From the NCBI RefSeq assembly GCF_019670125.1, contig NZ_AP023033.1, positions 752,501 through 816,500 of the forward strand: a stretch of 64,000 nt of DNA, given 5' to 3'. This DNA is from Agarivorans aestuarii (GTDB lineage Bacteria; Pseudomonadota; Gammaproteobacteria; Enterobacterales; Celerinatantimonadaceae). Positions 1-9,662 of this stretch are shown here, piece after piece. Both the position numbers and the translations under genes were made by a program. Numbering within the stretch: position 1 is the first letter of the stretch; the number at the start of each line of letters is the position of its first letter. A model generated the notes under the pieces. The model ran no database searches. It saw only the letters and a program-made list of their open reading frames with translations, and was not told the DNA's origin.

Positions 1-337
1 GATGCTGCTTACATTGATCTTCGGGAACCAGTAGCGCAAAAACCAAATCTACTGGTTTATTATCAATAGCATCGAAAGAAATGGGTGGATCGCAGCGTAA
101 GAAAACCGCAGTGGCTTGATGTTGGTTATCGATACGACCGTGAGGAATAGCGATGCCTTGGCCAATACCAGTACTGCCCATTTTTTCTCGACTTAACAAG
201 CTTTCGAAAATGCATTGGGTGGTGGTATCAAGCTGTTTAGCAGCCAATTCGCTGACTATTTCTAGGGCGCGCTTTTTTGAAGAGCATTGAACTGCACTGA
301 GAGTGCAGTTCAAGCTAAGTACTTTATTTAGTTGCAT
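1..337 (-). CDS. ptsN: PtsN, nitrogen PTS EIIA component (partial, cut by window start)
   Basis: This is the N-terminal 112 residues of an EIIA-Ntr protein, translated from an ATG at 337 on the minus strand; the C-terminus lies outside the window. The fragment contains GIGQGIAIPHGR, the EIIA signature, with the phospho-accepting histidine at residue 66. In the family, PtsN takes phosphate from EI-Ntr and NPr and regulates potassium transport, nitrogen and envelope functions rather than moving sugar. It begins 8 bases after the hpf stop, so it is read with rpoN and hpf, the usual rpoN-hpf-ptsN order. Identity is firm from the motif and neighbours. Confidence 0.95.
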   Translation of the reverse strand, partial: MQLNKVLSLNCTLSAVQCSSKKRALEIVSELAAKQLDTTTQCIFESLLSREKMGSTGIGQGIAIPHGRIDNQHQATAVFLRCDPPISFDAIDNKPVDLVFALLVPEDQCKQH

Positions 338-345
338 TGGGGTGA

Positions 346-633
346 TTAACGTTTGTTGAGTTTTTCTTTATGTTTGATGACTTGGCGGTCAAGCTTGTCA
401 ATCAGACTGTCGATGGCGGCATACATGTCAGAATGCTCAGAGGTTGCAAATAATTCGCCGCCGTTAAGGTGCAATGTTGCTTCAGCAATTTGGTTCAGTT
501 TTTCTACGTTTAAAATGACGTGAACATTGTTAATCTGATCGAATCGTCGGGTGAGTTTGGCAAACTTGGTGTGGACATATTCTTTCAAAGACTCAGTTAT
601 TTCTACGTGGTGTCCAGTAAGGTTAATTTGCAT
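346..633 (-). CDS. hpf: Ribosome hibernation promoting factor (short HPF)
   Basis: A 95-residue protein of the HPF/RaiA family, beginning MQINLTGHHVEIT and ending at the KHKEKLNKR tail. The length matches short HPF, which helps 70S ribosomes pair into inactive 100S dimers in stationary phase. It lacks the long C-terminal dimerisation domain of long HPF. It lies 24 bases downstream of rpoN and 8 bases upstream of ptsN, the conserved position for this gene (formerly yhbH). Cytoplasmic. Confidence 0.95.
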   Translation of the reverse strand: MQINLTGHHVEITESLKEYVHTKFAKLTRRFDQINNVHVILNVEKLNQIAEATLHLNGGELFATSEHSDMYAAIDSLIDKLDRQVIKHKEKLNKR

Positions 634-657
634 AGATATCTTCCCCTTTTATTGGCC

Positions 658-2157
658 TTAGATAAGGCTCTTACGTTGGTTAGAAGGTGGAATTGCTAAA
701 GACTCACGATATTTAGCAATCGTACGTCTTGCCACCTTGATCCCCTGATCTGCCAAAATATCAGCAATTTTGCTATCGCTAAGTGGTTTACTGGTATTTT
801 CGGCAGCTACCAGTTTCTTAATTAATGCACGAATGGCTGTTGATGAGCATTCACCACCACCATCGGTAGCCACATGGCTAGAAAAGAAATATTTAAGCTC
901 GAAGATGCCGCGAGGTGTATGCATGAATTTTTGGGTGGTTACCCGAGAAATGGTCGATTCATGCATTTCTACGGCTTCGGCAACATCGTTCAATACCATT
1001 GGTTTCATGGCTTCTTCGCCATATTCAAAAAATGCTTGTTGGTGGTGAACAATGCAGTTGGATACTTTTAGTAGGGTTTCGTTACGGCTTTCAATACTTT
1101 TAATAAACCACTTGGCTTCTTGTAAATGGCTACGGATAAACTGGGTATCGGTGGCATTAGAGGTTTTACTTAATGAAGCATAGTGAGAGTTTACCCGTAG
1201 TTTAGGCATTGCATCTGGGTTGAGTTCAACTACCCAACGGCCTTGTCGCTTGACTACCGATACATCGGGAATCACATATTGTGCTTGATTAGGCTCTACT
1301 GCATTGCCTGGGCGCGGCTCTAAGGTATGAATCAAGCGCATAACTTCGCGCAATTGATCTTCTTTAAGCTTGGTTTTACGGGCCAGTAAGCGAAAGTCAC
1401 GATTGGCCAAAACATCAATGTGGTTTGATACTACATCTTTGGCTTCAACTAACCATGGGGTATCTTCGGCAAAGCGACTTAGTTGAATTAGTAGGCATTC
1501 TTGCAGGGAGCGGGCGGCAATGCCAACAGGGTCAAAGTGCTGAATGCGTTTTAGTACCGCTTCTACTTCATCTAGCTCTACGTCTAAGTCGTTATTGGCG
1601 CTTGAACGTAGGCCTTCGAGTAGTTGCTCACAATCTTGAGTGAGGTAACCTGATGCGTCGACAGCATCAATGATGGCTAAGGCAATGGCTTGGTCCACTT
1701 CACTAAATGGCGTGAGTTGCATTTGCCACAATAAGTGGTCTTGTAGTGAGTCGACAGTTTCGCCTTGAAACACCATGTCGTTGTCATCGCTCACCGCGCC
1801 GCTAGAAGAGCTAGCTGGGGCTGAACTGGCGCTGTAGATATCATCCCAAGTGGAATCAACCGGTAGGTCATCGGAGACGGTTTCTTGGTTAATGGCATCG
1901 CCAGCTTCAATTTGACTATTGTCTATATCCGCTGTGGATTCAGCTTCGGTAGATTTCTCATTGGCTGATTTCGCGTCAGTTGCGTCACCATCACTCGCGT
2001 GAGACTCATCCGCCTCAAGTAGAGGGTTACTTTCCAGAGCCTCTTGAATCTCTTGCTGCAAATCCAGCGTTGAAAGCTGGAGTAAGCGAATGGCCTGTTG
2101 TAACTGGGGGGTCATGGTTAACTGCTGACCAAGACGCAACTGCAAAGATGCTTTCAT
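658..2157 (-). CDS. rpoN: RNA polymerase sigma-54 factor RpoN
   Basis: A 499-residue sigma-54. The N-terminal activator-interacting region is rich in Gln and Leu (starts [20 protein letters not shown]). An acidic, Ser/Asp-rich linker spans roughly residues 50-130, followed by the core-binding region. The C-terminal RpoN box [10 protein letters not shown] at about 476-485 contacts the -24 element. It directs core polymerase to -24/-12 promoters that need an ATP-driven enhancer-binding activator, typically for nitrogen, motility and pilus genes. An AAGGAA ribosome site precedes the ATG. It follows lptB by 53 bases in the conserved lpt-rpoN-hpf-ptsN order. Confidence 0.97.
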   Translation of the reverse strand: MKASLQLRLGQQLTMTPQLQQAIRLLQLSTLDLQQEIQEALESNPLLEADESHASDGDATDAKSANEKSTEAESTADIDNSQIEAGDAINQETVSDDLPVDSTWDDIYSASSAPASSSSGAVSDDNDMVFQGETVDSLQDHLLWQMQLTPFSEVDQAIALAIIDAVDASGYLTQDCEQLLEGLRSSANNDLDVELDEVEAVLKRIQHFDPVGIAARSLQECLLIQLSRFAEDTPWLVEAKDVVSNHIDVLANRDFRLLARKTKLKEDQLREVMRLIHTLEPRPGNAVEPNQAQYVIPDVSVVKRQGRWVVELNPDAMPKLRVNSHYASLSKTSNATDTQFIRSHLQEAKWFIKSIESRNETLLKVSNCIVHHQQAFFEYGEEAMKPMVLNDVAEAVEMHESTISRVTTQKFMHTPRGIFELKYFFSSHVATDGGGECSSTAIRALIKKLVAAENTSKPLSDSKIADILADQGIKVARRTIAKYRESLAIPPSNQRKSLI

Positions 2158-2210
2158 TAACTACCGCTGTTCCTTCTTCTTATTGTCTTTTTGAAAACTT
2201 ACTACTTTAA

Positions 2211-2936
2211 CTATAGCTTGAATTGCTCACCGAGATAAACTCGTTTCACATGCTCGTTTTCAAGAATTTCTTTTGGTTTTCCTGAGGCTATCAATTCGCC
2301 TTGGCTAACGATATAGGCATGCTCACAAACATCGAGAGTTTCTCTAACATTGTGGTCGGTAATGAGTACACCTAGACCGCGATCACGTAGGTGTTCAATG
2401 ATCTTTTTAATATCGATAACAGAAATAGGATCTACCCCAGCGAAGGGTTCGTCAAGCAAAATAAACTTAGGCGCAGCCGCGAGCGCACGGGCAATCTCGA
2501 CTCTTCGACGTTCACCGCCCGACAAGCTCATGCCGAGATTTTTACGAATATGACCAATATGAAACTCTTCTAATAGGTCATCTAGTGCACCTATCTGCTG
2601 CTCTTTATCTAAGTCTTTACGGGTTTCTAACACCGCAAGGATGTTCTTCTCAACCGATAAACGGCGGAAAATAGAGGCTTCCTGTGGAAGGTAGCCAATG
2701 CCTTTACGTGCGCGAGTGTGCATCGCTGTGCTAGATATATCATCATCGTCGATGAGAATTCGACCCTGGTCGCGTGGCACTAAACCCACCACCATATAGA
2801 AAGTGGTGGTTTTACCGGCACCATTTGGCCCCAGTAAACCGACAATTTTGCCTGTTTCTACATTTAAACTTACGTTTTTGACTACCTTGCGACCTTTGTA
2901 GGCCTTAGCTAAGTTTTCAGCAATTAGGGTACTCAT
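2211..2936 (-). CDS. lptB: LPS export ABC transporter ATPase LptB
   Basis: A 241-residue ABC ATPase. Walker [10 protein letters not shown] is at 36-44, the signature LSGGE at 138-142 and Walker B FILLDEP at 158-164, with a switch histidine in the following LITDHN. LptB hydrolyses ATP with LptF/LptG at the inner membrane to pull LPS out and push it along the LptC-LptA bridge to the outer membrane. Its start codon adjoins the lptA stop (one shared base), which implies translational coupling. lptF/lptG are not in this window. Confidence 0.97.
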   Translation of the reverse strand: MSTLIAENLAKAYKGRKVVKNVSLNVETGKIVGLLGPNGAGKTTTFYMVVGLVPRDQGRILIDDDDISSTAMHTRARKGIGYLPQEASIFRRLSVEKNILAVLETRKDLDKEQQIGALDDLLEEFHIGHIRKNLGMSLSGGERRRVEIARALAAAPKFILLDEPFAGVDPISVIDIKKIIEHLRDRGLGVLITDHNVRETLDVCEHAYIVSQGELIASGKPKEILENEHVKRVYLGEQFKL

Positions 2937-3478
2937 TATTGCTGGTCTTCCTTGGGCGTAAGCTCTTCAAGCTGCTGAGGCTGGAAAATGGTGGTTACAC
3001 GGCTATTTTCGTCACCTTGTGCCACCATTTCTTGTTTATTGATGCTGTATTTGATCATGTTACCTTTTACCAAGCTCTCTTCTTGTTTGAGTTGGGCATT
3101 GGTAGTGAGTGTTAGCGTTTGGGTTTTTAAGTCGTAACGCACTTCGTTAGCCTCTGCTTCGATTGGTTTGCCACTATCAAGTAACTGATAAAAAGTAGCA
3201 GGCTCGCCTTTGGCGATCATCACTTCACTACCTTTTTCTTCACTGCCAATAACACTCAGTTCTTCGGCATGCATTTTTATCGAACCTTGAGTAACCACTA
3301 CATTATTATAAAAAGTTACTCGGTTTTCTTTGATGTTGACCTGTTGACGGTCAGCATCAACAATAATTTGTTTATTGAAGTCGTCTTCTAGTGCTTGTGA
3401 ACCCCAAGAAAGCATAAACAAGCTAGCGGCAAGGGCTAACTTACTCTTGTGGATTGTGGTAAACCGCTTCGATATCAT
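2936..3478 (-). CDS. lptA: Periplasmic LPS bridge protein LptA
   Basis: A 180-residue OstA/LptA-family protein with a signal peptide ([19 protein letters not shown]) likely cleaved near residue 29, then a beta-jellyroll domain that polymerises into the periplasmic LPS bridge. Length is close to E. coli LptA (185). The ATG at 3478 lies inside the lptC coding region, overlapping it by 38 bases in another frame, with no clear ribosome site. A later start would remove the basic part of the signal peptide, so this start is preferred. Translation is probably coupled to lptC. Confidence 0.93.
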   Translation of the reverse strand: MISKRFTTIHKSKLALAASLFMLSWGSQALEDDFNKQIIVDADRQQVNIKENRVTFYNNVVVTQGSIKMHAEELSVIGSEEKGSEVMIAKGEPATFYQLLDSGKPIEAEANEVRYDLKTQTLTLTTNAQLKQEESLVKGNMIKYSINKQEMVAQGDENSRVTTIFQPQQLEELTPKEDQQ

Positions 3479-3998
3479 CTAATAAAGTCACTATTTCGTT
3501 GGCTAAATCACCGTCCATGCCAACCCCATACAGTTCGTATGAAGGGCCATATACGGTAACAGGTTGATCGCTGCTCATGGTTTCTGTTTGCAGATCGATC
3601 TCCAATCTTTCGGTTATTAAGTCGCGAACATACTCGCCTCGACTCAAATTTTTAATTACTACATTGTCATTTAAAATGACGTTTTGCTGCTGCTGTACTG
3701 TAGCGTGATCGGCCACAATTTGCCATACAGGTTGGCTAGGATCTGGGTACACTAGGATCTTGGGTTGAGCAAAAGTAGTGTGCTTAAGTTGTTCAAAAAA
3801 CTCCATTTCCTCAGCGTAGATACGATAGCGTGGGCTACCGTTCTCGCCAAAGCTTACGCTGTAGAGTTTTTCTGCAACAAAGTTTGGTTTGCTCGCTTCA
3901 CGCTTGGCACTTAACTGCTCTGTTTCTGAGGGGCTGAGTTGCCACAGCACCAAGGCCAGCACAAATAGGCTAGCAAAAAACCAAGTGGGGCGATTCAT
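3441..3998 (-). CDS. lptC: LPS transport inner-membrane protein LptC
   Basis: A 185-residue bitopic protein: one N-terminal membrane segment (WFFASLFVLALVLW, residues 6-19) followed by a periplasmic LptC beta-jellyroll domain. LptC receives LPS from LptB2FG and hands it to LptA. The start overlaps the kdsC stop by 4 bases (ATGA type) and the 3' end overlaps lptA by 38 bases. Assignment rests on membrane topology, size and the kdsD-kdsC-lptC-lptA-lptB order, with recognisable family sequence. Confidence 0.93.
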   Translation of the reverse strand: MNRPTWFFASLFVLALVLWQLSPSETEQLSAKREASKPNFVAEKLYSVSFGENGSPRYRIYAEEMEFFEQLKHTTFAQPKILVYPDPSQPVWQIVADHATVQQQQNVILNDNVVIKNLSRGEYVRDLITERLEIDLQTETMSSDQPVTVYGPSYELYGVGMDGDLANEIVTLLDDIEAVYHNPQE

Positions 3999-4546
3999 AC
4001 GCTCATACCTTGAGCATTATCCAACTCGCCTTTGGCTTGTAATAGTAAATCACAAAGCTCTCGCACCGCGCCAAAGCCGCCGCGGGTTTGGGTAATAAAG
4101 TGGGCGCTTTGTTTACACAATGGATGGGCGTCTTGTACTGCCACACCTAAACCACAGGCGCGCATCACTGGAGTGTCTACCACGTCATCGCCAATATAGG
4201 CGACTTCTTCAGGGCGTAATGACAGTTGCTCCAGCATTTGTTGGTAGGCCACCAGTTTGTCTTGTTGACCTTGATAAATGCGAGTAATGCCTAAAGCCTG
4301 CATACGATGCTGCACAATATTAGATTGGCGGCCGGTAATAATGGCGACTTCGATACCAATATTAAGCAGTGCTTTAATGCCAAAGCCGTCGTGAGTATGA
4401 AAAGCTTTTAGTTCTTCGCCGTCGTTACCCATGTAAATGCGGCCATCGGAGAACACGCCATCTACATCGCACACTAACAGTTTAATCTTCGACGCTGCAT
4501 CAAAGTTGCTTTGGCTTACTTCGCCATAAGGTGTGTTAATGCTCAC
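3995..4546 (-). CDS. kdsC: 3-deoxy-D-manno-octulosonate 8-phosphate phosphatase KdsC
   Basis: A 183-residue HAD-family phosphatase of the small tetrameric KdsC type. The catalytic motif DVDGVFSDG has the nucleophile at Asp27 and the acid/base at Asp29; the C-terminal IGDDVVDTPVM is motif III. It removes phosphate from KDO 8-phosphate to give KDO for the LPS inner core. It sits between kdsD and lptC with a one-base stop/start overlap upstream and a 4-base overlap downstream. Confidence 0.95.
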   Translation of the reverse strand: MSINTPYGEVSQSNFDAASKIKLLVCDVDGVFSDGRIYMGNDGEELKAFHTHDGFGIKALLNIGIEVAIITGRQSNIVQHRMQALGITRIYQGQQDKLVAYQQMLEQLSLRPEEVAYIGDDVVDTPVMRACGLGVAVQDAHPLCKQSAHFITQTRGGFGAVRELCDLLLQAKGELDNAQGMSV

Positions 4547-5511
4547 TAATAAACTCCAGCTTGCAACAAGGTATGCATATTAAACGCACCGACTACAGTG
4601 TTGTCCTTGAGCACAAACAAGCCATTGATTGATTTAGCCTTCATCAGTTTTAAGGCATCGAAAGCTAGCCAAGTATCTTCTATCACCTTGGGGTTTTCGG
4701 TCATCACTTGGCCTATTGGGGTGTCGTGAATGTCGATGCGTTGATCAAGAATACGGCGTAAATCTCCATCGGTAAAAATACCGGCTAGTTGTTGCTCGGC
4801 GTTAAGTACGCCCACCATGCCTAAGCCTTTGGCGGTAATTTCAAATAAGGCTTCGCGAATAGTTTGTTCGACTGTTACCAGTGGGATTTGTTCCCCAGTT
4901 AACATTAAGTCACTCACACTCAATAGCAGTTTTTTACCTAAAGTACCGCCAGGGTGAGATAGAGCAAAGTCATCGGCGGTAAAACCGCGAGCTTCTAACA
5001 GGGCTACTGCTAGGGCATCACCCATAACTAATGTGGCGGTAGAACTTGCCGTTGGCGCTAAACCTAGGGGGCAAGCTTCACGAGGAACCGAGATGCACAA
5101 ATGGTAGTTAGCCAGCTTGGCCATTGACGAGCTCGGATTGCTGGTCATGGCTATAGAGCGCACACCAATACGATTAAATACTGGGTAAAGCGATAAGATT
5201 TCTTCAGATTCACCCGAATTAGATAAGGCTAATACAATGTCGTCGGCGGCAATCATGCCTAAGTCGCCATGACATGCTTCGCCAGGGTGAACAAAAAAGG
5301 CCGGGGTGCCAGTAGAAGCTAAAGTAGCAGCAATTTTATTGGCGATATGACCCGATTTACCCATGCCAGTGAGAATTACCTTACCTTTACAGGCCAAAAT
5401 CATTTCGCAAGCGGCGGTAAAGTCTTGGTTGATATACTGGTGAAGGTTATCAATACCCAAGCTTTCAATCTCTAATACACGCTTAGCAACAGCGACGTAA
5501 TCAAATGACAC
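4546..5511 (-). CDS. kdsD: D-arabinose 5-phosphate isomerase KdsD
   Basis: A 321-residue protein with an N-terminal SIS sugar-isomerase domain (about 35-175, including the GMGKSGHIANK and SNSGESEE motifs) and two C-terminal CBS domains (about 200-320). It interconverts ribulose 5-phosphate and arabinose 5-phosphate, the first committed step toward KDO. The size matches E. coli KdsD (328). The stop shares one base with the kdsC start, so the two KDO enzymes are coupled. Confidence 0.95.
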   Translation of the reverse strand: MSFDYVAVAKRVLEIESLGIDNLHQYINQDFTAACEMILACKGKVILTGMGKSGHIANKIAATLASTGTPAFFVHPGEACHGDLGMIAADDIVLALSNSGESEEILSLYPVFNRIGVRSIAMTSNPSSSMAKLANYHLCISVPREACPLGLAPTASSTATLVMGDALAVALLEARGFTADDFALSHPGGTLGKKLLLSVSDLMLTGEQIPLVTVEQTIREALFEITAKGLGMVGVLNAEQQLAGIFTDGDLRRILDQRIDIHDTPIGQVMTENPKVIEDTWLAFDALKLMKAKSINGLFVLKDNTVVGAFNMHTLLQAGVY

Positions 5512-5550
5512 TCACTTCCCCTTGATTTACAAATTAGTAACAACAGCGAC

Positions 5551-6519
5551 TTATGCTAAGAATAATAGCATTTGGTAGCCTATGAAGCCGCTTAACAATA
5601 AGCCACCTTCCCAGCGGGTGATTTTACGGCTTTTACCAAAGCCCATGGCCATGATAAATAACAGCACGGTGACTCCCATCATTACATAAAAGTCACGTCC
5701 GGCTGCGTTGGCATCAATCGGCCCCGGTGACAACATGGCTGGTACCGCCAATACGGCGAGAATATTGAAAAGGTTGGAGCCAATAATATTACCCAGCACC
5801 AAGTCGTCTTCTTTTTTAATCACACCAGCAATACACGCTGCCAACTCAGGCAAGCTGGTGCCAATAGCAATAATGGTTAAGCCAATCACCAAATCACTCA
5901 TGCCAAAGTAGCGAGCGATTTCTGAGGCCGAGCCCACCAACAAATCGGCGCTAAGCGGCAGCACGATAATCCCCACCACTAGCCACAATAAGGCTTTGCT
6001 GGTTGGCACATCGTTAGGTACTTCCGATTCTGCTTCCTCAACCATTGGATCAACTTTATTGCTGCTGCGTTGACGTAGCGAATTGATAATTAAGTAGGCC
6101 ATCATTGCTACAAATAAGCTGAGCAATATTACGCCTTCAAGGTAACCGAGTTGTTTATCGTGAAGTACCCAACCAGCAACTGCTGTTGCCCCGAGTACCA
6201 TTGGTAACTCTCTAAATAAAGTAGAAGACGAAACCATTAAGGGCTTAAGTAGGGCAGTTAAACCCAACACCAAGGTAATATTGGTGATATTGGAACCAAT
6301 CACGTTTCCTACCGCGGTATTCATTTTGCCTTCTAAAGACGCTGTGGCCGACACCATGATCTCTGGCGCCGAGGAGCCTAAAGCCACAATGGTTAAGCCA
6401 ATAATCATTGGCGATAAACCAAAATTGTTGGCAATGGCCGCTGCGCCAAAAACAAAACGGTCGGCACTCCATACCAACAATGCTAAGCCTACAACCAACA
6501 ATAAAAATTCAACTAGCAT
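5551..6519 (-). CDS. yrbG: Calcium/sodium antiporter YrbG (CaCA family)
   Basis: A 322-residue integral membrane protein with about ten hydrophobic segments and the two alpha-repeats of the Ca2+/cation antiporter family. GSSAPEIMVS with GNVIGSNITN lies in the N-half, and GTSLPELAA with GNIIGSNLFN in the C-half. Acidic, polar residues (VEEAESEVPND) form the central cytoplasmic loop. The true substrate in this organism is not shown by sequence. It is the first gene of the yrbG-kdsD-kdsC-lptCAB run and diverges from mlaF, as in E. coli. Confidence 0.92.
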   Translation of the reverse strand: MLVEFLLLVVGLALLVWSADRFVFGAAAIANNFGLSPMIIGLTIVALGSSAPEIMVSATASLEGKMNTAVGNVIGSNITNITLVLGLTALLKPLMVSSSTLFRELPMVLGATAVAGWVLHDKQLGYLEGVILLSLFVAMMAYLIINSLRQRSSNKVDPMVEEAESEVPNDVPTSKALLWLVVGIIVLPLSADLLVGSASEIARYFGMSDLVIGLTIIAIGTSLPELAACIAGVIKKEDDLVLGNIIGSNLFNILAVLAVPAMLSPGPIDANAAGRDFYVMMGVTVLLFIMAMGFGKSRKITRWEGGLLLSGFIGYQMLLFLA

Positions 6520-6666
6520 GTAAGTCCTTAAGTTTAAAAATATCCACGATGCAAAAAAATCGAAGCATTGTCGGCATTTTCCCAGTAAAAGGGAAGAGTT
6601 TAGCCTTGAGTGTAAGCAATTATCTCAATAATATGTCTGCCTTGGCCAATCAAGATTGCTCACGGA
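6520..6666. promoter_or_regulatory. Divergent intergenic region between yrbG and mlaF
   Basis: 147 bases separate two divergent operons (yrbG-kds-lpt and mla-murA) and must hold both promoters. The only structure I see is a short dyad TTCCC-N7-GGGAA near 6577-6595. I find no -10/-35 pair good enough to name. Confidence 0.35.
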
Positions 6667-7467
6667 GTGGCAGATAGTTTGATTGAAGTAAAACAACTGG
6701 CGTTTCAGCGTGGCGATAAAGTCATCTTTGAAGGCTTAGACCTGCATATTCCCACTGGTAAAATCACTGCCATTATGGGGCCTAGTGGTATTGGTAAAAC
6801 AACCTTACTCAAATTAATTGGCGGTCAGTTAAAACCAACTGGCGGCGAAGTGCTTATCGATCAGCAAAATGTTCACCTGCTTAGTCGTAGCGAATTGTTT
6901 AAACTGCGTAAGCGAATTGGCATGCTGTTCCAAAGCGGCGCTTTGTTTAGCGACCTTAACGTGTTTGAGAATGTTGCCTTCCCGCTTCGCGAGCATACTC
7001 AATTGCCAGAACCAGTATTACGTAACTTAGTGCTAATGAAGCTACAAGCGGTAGGGCTACGCGGCACTGCTCAACTGATGCCGGGTGATTTGTCGGGCGG
7101 CATGGCACGCCGAGTAGCGCTGGCACGAGCGATTGCCTTAGAGCCAGAGATCATTCTTTATGATGAGCCTTTTGTTGGCCAAGACCCAATCTCTATGGGC
7201 GTGCTGATTAAGCTTATTCAGGGTTTGAACCAAAGCCTGCAGCTTACCTCAGTAATTGTTTCCCACGATGTGAATGAAGTATTGAGCATTGCTGACTATG
7301 TGTTTGTGATTGATGGTCACAGCGTACTAGCGCAAGGAACGGTGGCGGAGATTGCTAATAATCCTAACCCACGCTTGGCTCAATTCCTTGAAGGGCAGGC
7401 CGATGGCCCAGCCGCATTTCATTATCCTGCTGAAGACTACGCGCAAGCATTAAAGGCGAGTTTATGA
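6667..7467 (+). CDS. mlaF: Phospholipid transport ABC ATPase MlaF
   Basis: A 266-residue ABC ATPase. Walker [10 protein letters not shown] is at 38-46, followed by the signature LSGGMARR and Walker B ILYDEPF. The GQDPISMG segment and the C-terminal [14 protein letters not shown] tail are typical of MlaF, where the tail contacts the neighbouring MlaF/MlaB unit. With MlaE, MlaD and MlaB it forms the inner-membrane complex that moves phospholipids to keep the outer membrane asymmetric. The start is GTG at 6667, chosen by alignment with the family N-terminus. A GGAG overlaps the GTG itself, so the ribosome site is poor; a TTG at 6679 has GGAG at better spacing. Confidence 0.93.
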   Translation: MADSLIEVKQLAFQRGDKVIFEGLDLHIPTGKITAIMGPSGIGKTTLLKLIGGQLKPTGGEVLIDQQNVHLLSRSELFKLRKRIGMLFQSGALFSDLNVFENVAFPLREHTQLPEPVLRNLVLMKLQAVGLRGTAQLMPGDLSGGMARRVALARAIALEPEIILYDEPFVGQDPISMGVLIKLIQGLNQSLQLTSVIVSHDVNEVLSIADYVFVIDGHSVLAQGTVAEIANNPNPRLAQFLEGQADGPAAFHYPAEDYAQALKASL

Positions 7468-8240
7468 TTGACGCTATTGCAGCTTTAGGCCGCAACACCT
7501 TATTACGTGTAGGGGCTCTGGGACGAGCTAGTTTAATGCTTTGGCATGCTTTATTAACTTTTCCCAGCAAGCAGCTACTTAAAGACACCATTCGCCAGAT
7601 TTATGTGGTGGGCGTGCAGTCACTGCCTATTATTGCGGTTTCGGGCTTGTTTATTGGCATGGTGTTAGCGCTGCAGGGCTACCATATACTGGTAGATTTT
7701 GGTGCAGAGACCAGCCTTGGTCCCATGGTGGCTTTGTCACTATTGCGAGAACTTGGCCCGGTAGTTACCGCATTGTTGTTTGCCGGCAGAGCTGGCTCAG
7801 CGTTAACAGCTGAAATAGGTTTGATGAAAACCACCGAACAGCTCTCGAGTATGGAAATGATGGCCGTTGATCCACTTAAACGGGTGATTGCTCCACGTTT
7901 ATGGGCTGGCTTTATCGCCATGCCGCTGCTTACTTTAATGTTCAACCTAGTAGGTATATGGGGCGGATTTCTGGTTGGTGTTGAGTGGCTGGGAGTTGAT
8001 AACGGTAGCTTCTGGTCAATTACCGCAGCTTCAATAGAATTTGGTCAAGACATTGGCAATGGCATTATTAAAAGCGCGGTGTTTGCTATAACAGTAGTTT
8101 GGGTGGCGTTATTTAATGGCTACGATGCGATGCCGAGCGCTCAGGGAATTAGCCAAGCGACTACACGCAGCGTAGTGCACGCCTCTTTGTTGGTTTTAGC
8201 CTTGGATTTTGTACTAACCGCCTTGATGTTTGGCAGCTAG
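7464..8240 (+). CDS. mlaE: Phospholipid transport permease MlaE
   Basis: A 258-residue membrane protein of the MlaE/YrbE permease family, with an N-terminal amphipathic stretch and about five membrane helices. The conserved core is [21 protein letters not shown] and [12 protein letters not shown]. It dimerises as the channel of the MlaFEDB transporter. The ATG overlaps the mlaF stop by 4 bases. Length is near E. coli MlaE (260). Confidence 0.95.
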   Translation: MIDAIAALGRNTLLRVGALGRASLMLWHALLTFPSKQLLKDTIRQIYVVGVQSLPIIAVSGLFIGMVLALQGYHILVDFGAETSLGPMVALSLLRELGPVVTALLFAGRAGSALTAEIGLMKTTEQLSSMEMMAVDPLKRVIAPRLWAGFIAMPLLTLMFNLVGIWGGFLVGVEWLGVDNGSFWSITAASIEFGQDIGNGIIKSAVFAITVVWVALFNGYDAMPSAQGISQATTRSVVHASLLVLALDFVLTALMFGS

Positions 8241-8254
8241 GTTTAGGGAATAAC

Positions 8255-8722
8255 ATGAAAGTAAATAAATTAGAATTGTCGGTTGGTTTGTTTGTATTGC
8301 TAGGCATTGCAGCCTTACTGATTTTGTCACTTAAAATAGCTGATAGCCAATTAGGTAAAAACACCGATACCTACACCTTGTATGCTAAGTTCGACAATAT
8401 CGGCGGGCTAAAAGCACGCTCGCCAGTGAAAGTTGGCGGTGTGGTTGTTGGTCGTGTAGAGAAGATTCACCTTGATACTGAGGATTACATGCCAAAAGTC
8501 ACCTTAAGCATGTATCGTCAATATGGTTTTTACCCCGAGACCAGTTCATTATCCATTCTTACAGCCGGCTTGTTAGGTGAGCAATATATTGGTCTGACAC
8601 CGGGTTTTGTATTGGATGATATTGAAGACTTGAATGACGGTGATGTGATCGAAGACACCAAATCGGCGTTAGTACTTGAAGAACTAATTGGGCAATTCCT
8701 GTTTTCTATAACGGAGAAATAG
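8255..8722 (+). CDS. mlaD: MCE-domain lipid-binding protein MlaD
   Basis: A 155-residue protein with one N-terminal membrane helix (about 8-27) and one MCE domain (about 38-118, including GLKARSPVKVGGVVVGRV). It forms a hexameric ring over MlaE through which lipid passes in the periplasm. It ends shortly after LEELIGQFLF, so it lacks the disordered C-terminal tail that makes E. coli MlaD 183 residues. That tail is not part of the folded ring. Confidence 0.95.
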   Translation: MKVNKLELSVGLFVLLGIAALLILSLKIADSQLGKNTDTYTLYAKFDNIGGLKARSPVKVGGVVVGRVEKIHLDTEDYMPKVTLSMYRQYGFYPETSSLSILTAGLLGEQYIGLTPGFVLDDIEDLNDGDVIEDTKSALVLEELIGQFLFSITEK

Positions 8723-8723
8723 C

Positions 8724-9365
8724 ATGTTTATAAGACGCTTGATGTTGGCAGTAACACTGCTGTTTAGTGTTAATGCTTTAGCTGAACAAGTAAACGAAAA
8801 CCCCTATCGTTTGATGAGCTATGTGGCAGAGCAAACCTTTAGTCGCTTAGCCGAAGTAGATAGAGACGCCGCGGATTCCGCTCAGCAAATTGAAGATATT
8901 GTGCGCGAACAGTTAATGCCGCACATCGACTATCGCTACGCCTCTTTTGTAGTGTTAGGTAAGCAAATTAAAAAAACCACTAAGCCGCAACGGGTAGAGT
9001 TTACCGCCGCTTTTAAAGAATATTTAGTAAGCACTTACACTCAAGCTTTGGGTCAATACAAGCAACAACAAGTAAATATTGAGCCAGAACGCTCTGTAGA
9101 AGGAAAATCTAAAGTTGGCGTTAAAGCGCAATTTGTTGATGGTGAACGTCCACCGATTAAGTTGGAGTTTAAGTTCCGTAAGCTTAAGAATAAAACACCT
9201 GACAGCCCCGACCGTTGGCTGGCCTACGATCTCATCGCAGAGGGTGTTAGTTTACTTTCAACAAAACAATCTGAGATGGATAGTCTGATTCGCGCCAATG
9301 GTATTGATGGGGTTATTAAGCTGCTACAAGACAAAAACTTTGCGGCTAATGAGTCTAAATCATGA
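8724..9365 (+). CDS. mlaC: Periplasmic phospholipid-binding protein MlaC
   Basis: A 213-residue secreted protein. The signal peptide is MFIRRLMLAVTLLFSVNALA with cleavage after residue 20, followed by an MlaC/Ttg2D domain. It shuttles phospholipid between the outer-membrane MlaA complex and MlaD; mlaA itself is not in this window. The start lies one base after the mlaD stop and the stop overlaps mlaB by 4 bases. Confidence 0.95.
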   Translation: MFIRRLMLAVTLLFSVNALAEQVNENPYRLMSYVAEQTFSRLAEVDRDAADSAQQIEDIVREQLMPHIDYRYASFVVLGKQIKKTTKPQRVEFTAAFKEYLVSTYTQALGQYKQQQVNIEPERSVEGKSKVGVKAQFVDGERPPIKLEFKFRKLKNKTPDSPDRWLAYDLIAEGVSLLSTKQSEMDSLIRANGIDGVIKLLQDKNFAANESKS

Positions 9366-9640
9366 AGGCAGAATTGAGCGTTGAGCAGCAGTGTTTATCG
9401 CTTAGCGGAGATTGGGATAGCCAACAAGTTGCACTTAAGTGGAACGAATTGCTGACTTGCCAAGCTCAAGAATTAGATCTTGCGAAGCTCAAGCGGATTG
9501 ACTCTGCAGGAATAGCCGCTATTATCACCGCGTTAAAACCGGAACCCAGTAAGCGCTTATTAATTAAGCAGTGTCCTGAACAAGCCAAGTTGTTATTTAA
9601 ACTCTATGAGTTAGACAGCTTGTTGCACTTTGAAGATTAA
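9362..9640 (+). CDS. mlaB: STAS-domain protein MlaB
   Basis: A 92-residue STAS-domain protein with the anti-anti-sigma-like core LAKLKRIDSAGIAAIITAL. MlaB binds MlaF on the cytoplasmic face and is needed for assembly and ATPase activity of the MlaFEDB complex. It overlaps the mlaC stop by 4 bases. Sequence in this family is weakly conserved, so the call leans on domain type, length (E. coli 97) and operon position. Confidence 0.9.
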   Translation: MKAELSVEQQCLSLSGDWDSQQVALKWNELLTCQAQELDLAKLKRIDSAGIAAIITALKPEPSKRLLIKQCPEQAKLLFKLYELDSLLHFED

Positions 9641-9662
9641 CGCACTTAACGCGGAGCGAATT

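Noticed and set aside
6633-6677. ATG at 6633 as a longer start for mlaF
   Set aside because: It is in a different frame from mlaF and meets a stop at 6675.
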